64,000 nucleotides of DNA, taken from positions 310,001-374,000 of the forward strand of contig JASBNA010000013.1 of assembly GCA_038087015.1 (NCBI GenBank), read 5' to 3'. The notes beneath the pieces were generated by a model. It did no database searches. It saw nothing but the letters and a program-made list of their open reading frames with translations, and was not told the origin of the DNA. The stretch's first letter is position 1. Each line of letters begins with the position of its first letter. This document shows positions 41,212-51,021 of this stretch, piece by piece. Source of the stretch: Cerrena zonata. Taxonomy: Eukaryota; Basidiomycota; Agaricomycetes; Polyporales; Cerrenaceae. A program made the position numbers and the translations under genes.

Positions 41212-44200
41212 ATGAATAACACCAACCATCCAATTCATCCAGAAAAATCCCCCGTTAAAAAAGATGATGACGATTACACAACCGGTGTATCCAATGGAGA
41301 TGTGGACTGGTTATTCAGAGGTAAACTGAAGAAGTTGACTAAGAAGATGAATGGTCCCAAGCGTGTCCATTGAGGAGAATGCGTCTTCCAAACAAGAACA
41401 CCCGGTTGCCGACGAGTCCAAGGAGAATAAACCGGGTCCAGAAGTGAAAGAAAGTTTGCCGCTGGAACAAGTTGATAAACCAATTGATAAACCAATTGAT
41501 AAACCAATTGATAAACCGGTTAAACCAGTCAAATCAGAACAACCAGTCAAATCAGAACAACCAGTCAAATCAGAACAACCAGTCAAATCAGAACAACCAG
41601 TGGATAAGCCAATTGACAAGGTTGATAAAAAACAAGATTCAAAATTCAAGCTAGTAAGATCTAGGTCGTCTTCAACGTCGTCGGTCAATTCACAACCAAT
41701 CCAGTCTCCTCAACAAACCCGCAGAGGCTCCTTCAGCTTCATGTCTGCTGCCGCCGGGAGCTCTCCTATAGATGAATCGAATTCGCAAACAACCTCCCCC
41801 AGTGTTAGCCGCTCAAATTCAGCCTCTGGCAAAACAAGAAGCTTATTCAGCTCTCTTTCTTCGAAATTCAAATCCCAACCTCAGCTGGATCCTGATAAAG
41901 ATAAAGAGAAAAAGTTAAACCCAAACTTATTAGGAAGCGGCAATGATTCTTCAAATCAAGATGATTTGGCCACTCTAATTAATAAACCTTTGGCAGGAAT
42001 TGGTATTCCAAACCGTAATATCAAACGTAAAAACTCTCTATCAATTGATGAAAATCCTAATTCTCTAGATAAAGATCGGGGGAAATTCTTGAAAAAAATA
42101 GTATCCTCATCACCAAATGCATCTCATTTACTGAAAAATCCGTCAGCAAATAAATCCAAAAAAGACGATTTGGAAAATATAAAACTTCGAAGAGTCACGT
42201 TTGCAATCGATAAATTACCATCGGATCCTCAACAACAAATTCCTTCTCGTCGTCCTAAAAAGGGTAATGTTTTGATTCCTGAAGATATCGTGGCTCCACC
42301 TCCAAGATTATCCCAAGGTATCTCCATTAATAACGAAAAACAAACTCCTTCTAATAATGATCATAAAATTTCAGAACGAGAATTAAATATGGCTTATGAA
42401 GCTCAAAAAAGAGCTTTACTAGAAGCGGATAAACATGCTCATGAAGCTCATTTATCTGCTAGACGTATTGCTCATGAAGTAAGTCAATATAAAGTGAAAA
42501 ATTCAATACAAAAAGATACTGAAGATGATACTTCTGGAATCTTGGATCATGATGTCAATAATATAGAAATTGATAAACCAGTTCATTTACATGAACAACA
42601 TTTTGATGATTTGGAAAATGATGATGATATCGATAAAAATTTGAAAAATTTATCTTTGGAAACAATCTACTCCCGTTGTTGTCACTTAAGAGAAATCTTG
42701 CCAATCCCTGCCACTTTAAAACAATTGAAAAATAAATCAAAACCTTTGGAAGTTTTGAAATTATTAAATCCAAGACCTACTTTAATTGATGTTTTAAGTT
42801 TTAGTGATTTTATTTCAATTATTCCAATTAATACAGTTATTTTCGATAACGTCACCATGACCACTGAAATGTTGAAACATTTTTTGGCATCCTTAGTTAA
42901 TTCATCTAGTTTGGAAAAATTGAGTTTAAGAAATGTTGCAATTAATGAATTAGGTTGGAAATACTTATGCAAATTCTTATATAAAAATCATACGGTTAAA
43001 AAATTAGATATAAGTCAACAAAGAATTAAATCCGAAACTAATAAATCAATGGTTAGATCTTCCATGAATTGGAATTTACTCATTCAAAGTTTAGTTATGA
43101 GAGGTGGTTTAGAAGAATTGGTCATAAATGGTTGTAAATTATCAGATGAAATTTTTGAAAAATTAATAAATCATGCTGTTTTACCTTCAACTTACAGATT
43201 GGGTGTTGCTTCTTGTGAATTAAATTTGAAAAAATGTCAAGTCATTGCAAATTGGATTAAAAATCCTTCCGGTAAGTGTATGGGGGTTGATATTGCCTTT
43301 AATGATTTATCTAATGGTCAATTAAAACCTTTTATTGAAACTTTTAATAAGGGTAATGATAAGTTGATTTTCTTCTCTTTAAACTCAACTAAATTATCAA
43401 ACATAGAAGAAACAACTGATTTAATTATATCTTTATCAAAAGTTACATCTTTGAGATTCTTAGATTTAAGTTCATTACCTGATTTATTCCCTGGTATAAT
43501 TTCAAAATTGGCTAAATATCTACCATTTTATCCAAATTTACGTCGTATTCATTTTGATTTAAATGAATTAACTTCTCAATCCATTAGTGCAATTGCTGAA
43601 TTCTTACCTAGGTGTAAAGCTTTGGTTCATGTATCATTTTTGGGTAACCGTAATCTAGGTCATGGTGCTGCTGCTACTTTATATACTGCTGTTAAATTAT
43701 CAAAAAGTATTTTCACTTTAGATTTGGACTATGATTTAGTTAGTGATAAATTATCACAAAAAATGGCTTTCTACTTAATGAGAAATATGGAAAGAACAGT
43801 TAGACCTCAAATTGATTCAATAGATGATATTAAAGATGAAGACGAAGAAGAACTCATGTTCGATGGTTCATTATTAATGGAAACTGCAGAAAAATTATTG
43901 GTTGAAGATGATAAACACAATAATGATAAACAAGAAGACTTGAAAGTTCAAAAAATCATCACCAATGCTTTGATTGAACGTACTAGAGCAGTAAGAAATG
44001 ATATTCATCGAACTATTGATTCCTTATTCGAAAAAAGAAATCATGGTGAGTTATCAATTGATGGAAAGAAACACTTTTGAGATTTTGTTTATTGGATTCT
44101 TCTTTGGAAAAAGTTGTTCATATGTATGAAGAAAAGGCTAAGACTTTTGCCGAATTTGGTTCAACTCAGCAAAGTCCTGCTCCTTCACAAAGTGGTGTTA

Positions 44201-45345
44201 ATGATCAATTAGTAGAAGAGGATACAAGACAACAACAAATGCAACAACAAAAAGAGTTGGAAATCAAATTACAACAAGAAGAACAACAACAAAGAATTCA
44301 ACAGCAACAAATTTTACAGCAACAACCGATACAACAAAATAAAATTCCTGGAATTCCTACTATTCAATTACCTCACAATGATCATTTACATGAAAGTTCA
44401 AATGAGTTAATTACTGCTGGTCCAATTTTATCACCTCATAATACAAATATAGTTGAATCTTCACAACCAGGCTATTTTCAAGGTATCGAACAAACCTTTC
44501 AGCCTCATCAAGTTGTTGTTGAATCGTCATCTGATGGTACTTCAGTACCAATTGATAATTTGACCGGTAGACCAGTTTTGATGAAATCTGTCAGTCAAAC
44601 ATCCTTACATGCAAAAGAACAAGAAGAAGAAGAAGGTGAATTTCATAGATGGGGGTTTTTCATTCAACAAAGAAATAATCAAGGAAATGATAAGGATAAA
44701 AGAACCGATTCCACCAATTCAAATAAATCAAGCTCACCTCCTACATCCCAGCCTAAATCACCACCAGAAAATAAAAGAGAGATACCAGTGTTGAATGTTT
44801 TACCATCTGGATCAGAATTGAGGGAGGCAATTATTGCGGCTAAAGGTATTGAATCCGTTACTGATTTAATTGATAAGATTAATAATAGCCGTATCAGTCT
44901 TGATAAGATTTATAACTTGGATGAGATTAAAGATCAAATCAATCAAATCCAAAATGAAAATTTGAATGAAAAAGATAAAGATCAATTAAACCATTACCCA
45001 CATCACTATCATCAAATGGTATTGCAAAAACAATTACAAAAGCAATTACAACAAGAATCCAATGATTCTAAAAAGGAACCGTCAGCTCATAGAACTCCCT
45101 CACCACCATCACCTAGAAAAAGTACTGATACTCAACAGCAGCAACAACAACAATCGCCCTCTTTTCTATCATCAATTTCTCTGGCTCTCAGTGGTAATAA
45201 TAGTTCCAAAACCACAGGAGATGAAGAAGATGACAGTGGGTCGATAGATTCAAACGAAGACGAAGGCGGTAATGTGGATGCAGTTGTTGATGAAGCTTAT
45301 GATAAGTTACTAAACGATGCCCAGAGAGTGAGATCTAACAAATAA
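41212..45345 (+). CDS. MHP1: Large leucine-rich-repeat protein, MHP1-like (two frameshifts)
   Basis: In S. cerevisiae Mhp1 is a 1,398-residue protein described as microtubule-associated. Here an ATG at 41212 opens MNNTNHPIHPEK followed by DVDWLFRGK. An extra base near 41345 shifts the frame, and a missing T in the run at 44075-44078 shifts it again. The reconstructed length is about 1,377 residues. A disordered N-terminal half contains SP sites and two tandem arrays (DKPI x4, VKSEQP x4). From about residue 480 leucine-rich, RNI-like repeats follow (SLEKLSLRNVAINELGWKYL, LRFLDLSSLPDLF, LVHVSFLGNRNLGHG). The C-terminus is a Gln-rich tail ending KLLNDAQRVRSNK. The LRR block is clear; the MHP1 name rests on length and general layout. 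Confidence 0.7.
41468..41616 (+). repeat. Coding tandem repeats in the MHP1-like gene
   Basis: Two adjacent arrays are present. A 12-bp unit encodes DKPI (four copies), then an 18-bp unit encodes PVKSEQ (four copies). Both are almost perfect at the DNA level, so they are recent or still expanding. Confidence 0.85.
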
Positions 45346-45499
45346 AATATGTATATATTCAAAACTTTAATGCTACAAAAAAAAATTTTTTTTTAAGACA
45401 TACGAAAAAAATTATAATTAAATATATATAAAATTATAAAAAACCATACATCAAAAGCAGACAGAAAAATAAATTAGATGAGAAAAACAACTAATTAAT

Positions 45500-46393
45500 T
45501 TAGTTATCAGCTTTGAAAGCAGCGATTTTTTCAGCAACTCTAGCATCTCTTTCAGCTTTAGAGAGTTTGAATTGTCTGAATTTCTTACCGTGAGCTTTGT
45601 ATTGTTCTTTGGTGAATTTCTTTTCAGCTGGTTTGAAAGCTGGGTCAGCTCTGATAGCTTCGTGAGCGTTGGTGTAAAGTTCTTCAATATCTTCAACTTC
45701 AATTTCTTCATCGATGTAGTTTTTGAAGACTTGTCTGTATTTTTCTTCATCATCATCCATTAATTCTTCCATGTATTCAGCAATGTGACCACCGAAGATG
45801 TATTTTCTTAATAATTCAGCATCCAATTCTTCGGATTCCATATCCCAACCTGGGAATCTGTTTGGAGAGTGAGGAACGTATAAACCACCATCAGAAGCAC
45901 CTTTTAAGACACCAAAGATTTTAGCACCGGTGGTAGTTCTTTGTAAACCAATATCTAAGAAAACTTTGAATGGTCTTGGGCCATCTTCAACAGCTTCAGT
46001 TAATTCGTATTCACCTTCGACTTCTTCGACACCTTGGTAAGTTTCATCTAAACCTAATTTTTGTAAGGCTCTTCTGGCAACTAATAAACCAGTAGCGTAA
46101 GAAGCAGCCCAGTTAGTTAAACCATGTTTAATACCGTATCTTGGTAATTCATGAGCATAAGCAGCAGTGAAAACAATATCACCAGTGATTTGAGAAGAAA
46201 CAATTTGAGCAATGATATCTTTCTTGGTGAATCTAACAACTAATCTGTATTTTGGAGAGTTGTATTTAGCCTTGTGTTGGGTAACCAATCTCTTTCTTTG
46301 GTAGTAATCGGTTTTACCTTCTTGTCTTCTACGGAAAGGAGTTTGGAAACGGGAGTGGTAAGAGGAGCTCTTTAAAACTTTATCGAAAGCCAT
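45500..46393 (-). CDS. RPL5: 60S ribosomal protein L5 (uL18), binds 5S rRNA
   Basis: Rpl5 carries 5S rRNA into the large subunit. The 297-residue protein begins MAFDKVLKSSSYHSRFQTPF, followed by RRRQEGKTDYYQRKRLVTQH, YNSPKYRLVVRFTKKDIIAQ and YAHELPRYGIKHGLTNWAAS. FLDIGLQRTTTGAKIFGVLK and the C-terminal basic KFRQFKLSKAERDARV complete the fold. Every family landmark is present and codon use is strongly biased, as expected for high expression. The upstream gap holds long A/T tracts and a TTAGGG at 46601-46606, about 210 bp before the ATG. In CTG-clade yeasts this matches the Tbf1-type element reported at ribosomal-protein promoters (inference). No intron is needed. Confidence 0.98.
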   Translation of the reverse strand: MAFDKVLKSSSYHSRFQTPFRRRQEGKTDYYQRKRLVTQHKAKYNSPKYRLVVRFTKKDIIAQIVSSQITGDIVFTAAYAHELPRYGIKHGLTNWAASYATGLLVARRALQKLGLDETYQGVEEVEGEYELTEAVEDGPRPFKVFLDIGLQRTTTGAKIFGVLKGASDGGLYVPHSPNRFPGWDMESEELDAELLRKYIFGGHIAEYMEELMDDDEEKYRQVFKNYIDEEIEVEDIEELYTNAHEAIRADPAFKPAEKKFTKEQYKAHGKKFRQFKLSKAERDARVAEKIAAFKADN

Positions 46394-47201
46394 TTTGGAT
46401 ACTGGTTATTGATATACTAATAAAAGTTAAACAAGTTAAACAAGTAGTAGACTTTTTTTTCCACTTTATTCTCCCTCCAAAGGGAAGAGATGAAAAATTT
46501 TTCAATTTTTCAGTCGTATTTTTTTCTGTGTTTGCGCACGACTTTTCCTTTTTAAAGAAAAAAAAAATTAAAAAAAAAAAGTGGACGTGAATTTACGCTT
46601 TTAGGGCTGAAATTTACACAGTGACAAAATGGCTTAGGCTGCTAATTTGCAGCCTCTCGATAGTTCAGACGAAAGTCAGAGAGTACCCGTAAGCCAAAGG
46701 TAGCAAGAGACGGGTTGACGGCAGGGGGCTCCTGAATGGAGAGTCTCTTGCTGATGAAGAAGACCCAATAATGGTTTGATCCTATGCTAAGACTAACTAG
46801 GATACCGTTTTCGGACCCTGTAGGTTATTAATTAGCAGTCTAAACGTAGTAATAAAGCGATATGATTGGGGCTGACAGGAAACTGCCACATTCCAGACAG
46901 ATGCTCTCAATTCGTGTAACCAATGAGTCAAGATACATTTCCCTGATCGATCAGATATAAGTATTAGCAGCACATATTTGCGCATCTTTGGCTTAAAGGA
47001 ACAAGGAGTATGTATATTAGCTCTCTCTTGGCACTACAATAAGAATAACAAAAACGGATTAGAAGTTTATTGTAAGTGAATACTGAATCACAAACCATCA
47101 TTGGGTAACTCTGTAAATTTAGAATATATATATATATTCTGGAATATACCCCATATAAGCTGAAAGTGCTATTTTCTTCTCTTCTGGAGTAATTACTTAA
47201 G
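46394..47201. promoter_or_regulatory. Divergent region between RPL5 and the zinc transporter
   Basis: Apart from the stem-rich block at 46625-46760, this 808-bp gap has A/T tracts near RPL5 and the RPL5 promoter. A partial match to the Zap1-type zinc-responsive element (ACCCTGTAGGT at about 46815-46825) lies about 380 bp before the transporter ATG. Open frames here on the minus strand are not supported. Confidence 0.45.
46625..46760. ncRNA. Candidate structured RNA with paired stems, strand unknown
   Basis: Between RPL5 and the zinc transporter lies a compact series of stems in non-coding DNA. GGCTTA (46631-46636) pairs with TAAGCC (46690-46695) and encloses two hairpins. One is AGGCTGC/GCAGCCT (46636-46642/46649-46655). 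The other is GAC-GAAA-GTC (46668-46677), extended by CTCT/AGAG. Immediately after comes a 10-bp perfect stem AGCAAGAGAC/GTCTCTTGCT (46702-46711/46743-46752) with CTCC/GGAG inside. This is far more ordered pairing than expected by chance. T-runs at about 46557-46580 would end a minus-strand transcript. No H/ACA, C/D or RNase P/MRP box could be matched with confidence. Confidence 0.4.
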
Positions 47202-48233
47202 ATGTTCGACAGAATCAAACTCTTACCAAGAGACACTTGTGAATCCAACAGCACGTTCAAGGATGAGGATATGCCAGCCAGAATCTCAGCCGTGTTTGTT
47301 GTATTTGCACTTTCATCTCTCGGATCATTTTTCCCATTAATTGCCAAACACTGCTCTTTTCTTCGGTTACCTAGTTGGGTCTTTTTCATTACTCGCTACT
47401 TTGGTAGTGGGGTTATAGTTGCAACTGGATTTATTCATCTTTTGGCTGAAGCCGATGAAGCCTTGACTGATGAATGTTTGGGTGGAGTCTATGAAGAATA
47501 CCCTTGGGCTGAAGGGATTGCTCTCATGGGGGTTTTCGTTATGTTCTTCCTTGACGTACTTGCTCATAAGAAAATTGAACAAAAAGTCAAGTCCAAATGT
47601 TGTACAGTTGAAAATATCGGTATCATTAATAGAAGTTCAAATGAAGTAGCTGAAAATGATGATAAAAAATCTGAAAAAAATGAAATTCAAGAAAATGCAG
47701 AGGAAACCAAAAGTAAAGATCTGGACCTTGAAAATTTCTATGCCCAAATCTTGAATTCTTTTGTTCTTGAATTTGGTATTATTTTCCATTCTGTTTTCGT
47801 TGGGTTATCTTTATCCATTGCTGGTGATGAATTTAGAACCTTATATGCTGCTATTTGTTTCCATCAAATGTTCGAGGGCTTAGGCTTGGGTACTAGATTT
47901 GCTACTACTCCATGGCCAGAAGATAAATCTTACACTCCTTGGGTATTATCTTTGGCTTACAGTTTGACTACTCCTATTGCAATTGCAATTGGTTTGGGTG
48001 TAAGAAAGTCGTACGCTCCTAATTCGGCTAAAGCTTTGGTGGTTACCGGGGCCTTTGATGCTGCTTGTGCTGGGGTTTTGATTTACAATAGTTTAGTAGA
48101 ATTAATGGCTTACGATTTCATGTACTCTACTGAATTCAAAGGTGAAAATGATGGTATGAAAAAGACCTTGTTTGCTTTTACTTGTTTGACTCTCGGGGCT
48201 TTTGGTATGGCTATTATTGGTAAATGGGCTTAA
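47202..48233 (+). CDS. ZIP-family plasma-membrane zinc/iron transporter, ZRT1/ZRT2 type
   Basis: This is a 343-residue ZIP transporter. N-terminal spans begin with ISAVFVVFALSSLGSFFPLI. TM2 reaches GVIVATGFIHLLAEADEAL, and TM3 lies in WAEGIALMGVFVMFFLDVLA. After the cytosolic loop, the zinc-binding helices show EFGIIFHSVFVGLSLSI (TM4) and CFHQMFEGLGLGTRF (TM5), with the conserved His residues and Glu. The last helices end FGMAIIGKWA, as in Zrt1/Zrt2. The loop between TM3 and TM4 is rich in Glu/Lys/Asn and nearly lacks histidine, unlike many ZIP loops. The frame is intact. Zinc or iron cannot be chosen from sequence. Confidence 0.92.
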   Translation: MFDRIKLLPRDTCESNSTFKDEDMPARISAVFVVFALSSLGSFFPLIAKHCSFLRLPSWVFFITRYFGSGVIVATGFIHLLAEADEALTDECLGGVYEEYPWAEGIALMGVFVMFFLDVLAHKKIEQKVKSKCCTVENIGIINRSSNEVAENDDKKSEKNEIQENAEETKSKDLDLENFYAQILNSFVLEFGIIFHSVFVGLSLSIAGDEFRTLYAAICFHQMFEGLGLGTRFATTPWPEDKSYTPWVLSLAYSLTTPIAIAIGLGVRKSYAPNSAKALVVTGAFDAACAGVLIYNSLVELMAYDFMYSTEFKGENDGMKKTLFAFTCLTLGAFGMAIIGKWA

Positions 48234-49114
48234 TATTTGGATAACTTATCTTTCATTTCTCTATATAAATCATTATATCTATTTAGATACTTCAGAAATC
48301 CTTTTACCTTTGGGAAAGGCATTGTAAGTCGGGTATATCCCTTGTTCTTTGTAGTTATAAAGATGACCATTTCTCTTTCAGATCCAGATTTTGGCTCAAA
48401 ATTAGTGCTTTCCAGTTAAACAGCATTAAATGATGCAGCTAAAATTTCTAAGACCTAGGTTTCGAAGCCATTAAGAAAACCACAGCTCAGTCAAAGTTGA
48501 ATGGTCTCTTCCACTCCGTATCTTGATGACTCAACTAGTATTTAGTTGAAGAAGATTGATAAAATGGAGATGTAGAGGACGAAGACGGTTGAAGTTTGAA
48601 GGGTAGGGAATAACCGGATACCCTTTGATAACACGAGATGAAGTATCAACTGATGGAAAACTACAGAAAAATCTTATTCAAGGTAGGAAAATTGGATAGC
48701 AAGTTAATGTTAAAATGTCGTCTTTGTTATAAATACGGTTGCAAAAATGGCGTATTGAGAGAAAAATCGCCTTTTCAATATATTATCAGAGTCATTTGCT
48801 CTACCCAACCATAAACAAGGTCAAATTAAAGATATGCATTATTGAAAAGTTAAAGAAAAGACTGGGGTTACATCATGGCTACTTTTGAGAAAATCGATAT
48901 AAAATTAATTTTTCTCTTGTATTCTATTTCAACCAGTTTTTTGATTTTTTAGCTGAGATTAAAATACAAAAACTTTTGATAGCTTATCTTTCTACTGTCA
49001 AATATCCTAAGACGATATATTGCTTGTTAACAAAATTTCCTTATTTTTTAAATTTTATTACTGTTTGAATTTTCGCAAACATAATTACCCAGTATCAGCA
49101 ATTTTAATATACAA
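48234..49114. other. Intergenic region between the transporter and tRNA-Leu
   Basis: No gene is supported in 881 bp. The sequence is AT-rich. One 60-codon open frame at 48237-48419 follows the transporter stop directly and has no recognisable features. Confidence 0.5.
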
Positions 49115-49196
49115 GGCTCTCTGGCCGAGTGGTCTAAGGCGGCAGACTCAAGTTCTGTTATCGTAAGATGCGCGCGTTCGAATCGCGCGGGAGTCA
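49115..49196 (+). tRNA. tRNA-Leu(CAA), no intron
   Basis: The 82-nt cloverleaf is complete. Acceptor GGCTCTC pairs with GGGAGTC with two G-U pairs, and A is the discriminator. The D-arm begins CTGGCCGAGTGG (A-box like). The anticodon arm GCAGA/TCTGT has loop CTCAAGT, with anticodon CAA at 49149-49151. A long variable arm (TATCGTAAGATG) marks a class II tRNA. The T-arm GCGCG-TTCGAAT-CGCGC contains the B-box. A T-run follows at once (ATTATTTTTTT) as pol III terminator. Decodes UUG. Confidence 0.95.
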
Positions 49197-49295
49197 TTAT
49201 TTTTTTCCTGATTTTTTCGCTGGTTGCAAAAATCGCTTGTAATATAATTTACAAATATCAAATTTTGGCAATAAATAAACATTGAAATCACTAAT

Positions 49296-51021
49296 CTAAA
49301 AAAACTTGAAAGGTGTATAATTTGGGTCAGACAATTTATGATAATAATTTTTTGTCATCCTTCTAAAGGATTTTCCGTATATAATCATGATTATAAAACT
49401 ACCGTTAATTATAGTGGCCATCATAAACATAAGCCAAGTTGTTCCAACCAACCCCGATTTATCGATCCATGGTTGCATACCAAATGTAAACCCGCAAGCT
49501 AGTATGTTTCTAACAAATAAAATCAACACCATACTTTCACTTGCTAATTCAGCATAACAATCAGCAGCATATGATAAACAAATTGGGCCAGAGGCACTCA
49601 TAGAGAACCCCAAAAATCCTCCACCAATGATAGCAGGAATTTCCCAAGAAGCCTTGTTATTTGCAGCAACACCGTAAGCAATCAATCCGCAAGAATTAAG
49701 AATAGTAGGGACAACCATTGCATATAGTCTGAATTCAGGTTCAAATACACCATGATTGCGTTCTGCTAATTTAACAGAAAGCCAATCAACAACATTACCA
49801 CCATAAAATGTACCCACTATACTACCGACAAATGGTGCTAAATTAGTTAAGCCAGTATTGGAAGTGGAAAAACCCGTATATTCCAGTAAAGATCTGCGAT
49901 TGAGTATTATTCAAAAGAGATAACCACATAATTTGAGCACCATAAACAAATCCACCCCAAATCAAAGCTGGGAATCCAACTAACAAAAATGGTCTGGTGA
50001 AAATAGTAATGAATGGCCTTTTATCATTATATTCTAATTCAACTACCTTTAATTTCTGAGCATAAGACCTTTTTGGAATAGTCGGATCGATACTTGACGC
50101 ATCATTTTCACTAGTATTTCCATCTAGGGAGCTTACTTGTGAAATATTTGTTTTTATATTTTCACCAAATTTTTGGGCTTGGGCTTCAGTAAGCTCACCT
50201 GTTTGAATTGCTTGTAATATTGTTTCGTGGCTTTTAATTTGTTCTAAAATCTCTTTTTCCCCAGAATCTTTGACTCTTTCAAAAGTAGTATCCTCCAATA
50301 AGAAAAATAAAACAATAAATAAAACTGACATTAAAATCACTTCAATATAAAAACACCATTTCCACGTCGGAATGTATCCCCCAACAACTGGACCCAAAAA
50401 TGAACCAGCATATAGGGCCAAGACCATTAAGGATATGTATTTCGATCTTTCGTGAATAAAAAAAACATCAGTACTACTGATTGGAACAAGAGAATCACAT
50501 GGAGCTCCACTGATCCCACTTATCATAAATGAACCGATAATGTAATTGAAGTTTTTCGCTTGTGACCCAAGAGCATTATCCATGATAGCCAAAAGGGTAC
50601 AGAACAAGTAAATACCTCTTCTCCCATATTTCATGGCAAGAGGTTGCAAAAAAATACACCCAAATGCTAATCCGAGTAACATAGCAGCACTCAAAAGATT
50701 CAAATGATTCACGTCGGTTGAAAATTCCTCCATCCATATTGTATAATATGGCCCATACCAGACAACTGCAATTATGAAAGCCCAAGTCCAGGTTAAAGCA
50801 AATTGAAACTTCTTTTTCTTTTGAGACCATCTCAAAACATCATTTATATTCGAACTTGGCTGAGGTTGCAAAATTATATTCGAGTTGGACTCTTTCTTCA
50901 CATTTAGGGCATTACCTAGATCAACTAAATGTATGGTACCTGGAACGTATTCTTTTTCGTCTATTGGTGGCGCTCCACCACTCAATATTGCTTCAAGGTT
51001 AGACTGTGGAGTGTTTGGCAT
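49296..51021 (-). CDS. MFS drug/polyamine:H+ antiporter, DHA1 family, HOL1/NAG3-like (one frameshift)
   Basis: This is a 574-residue major-facilitator carrier. The long N-terminus of about 75 residues leads into TM1 (FQFALTWTWAFIIAVVWYGP), the motif A region LAMKYGRRGIYLFCTLLAI, and the DHA1 motif C-like LYAGSFLGPVVGGYIPTWKW. A charged central loop (SSLDGNTSENDASSIDPTIP) follows, then six further spans. One extra base near 49880-49882 changes frame before TGLTNLAPFVGSIVG. The remaining segment ends HKLSDPNYTPFKFF. The sequence resembles yeast Hol1 and the Candida NAG3/NAG4 group. Substrate is not determined. It lies about 100 bp downstream of, and opposite to, tRNA-Leu(CAA). Confidence 0.8.

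Noticed and set aside
46625..46760. Identification as H/ACA snoRNA
   Set aside because: Two stems exist but no H box or ACA at the required places on either strand.
46813..46827. A proven zinc-response element upstream of the ZIP transporter
   Set aside because: ACCCTGTAGGT only partly matches the consensus ACCTTNAAGGT and lies far upstream; mentioned as weak.
46797..47389. Minus-strand frames over the zinc-transporter promoter
   Set aside because: No features; they overlap the transporter start and the promoter.
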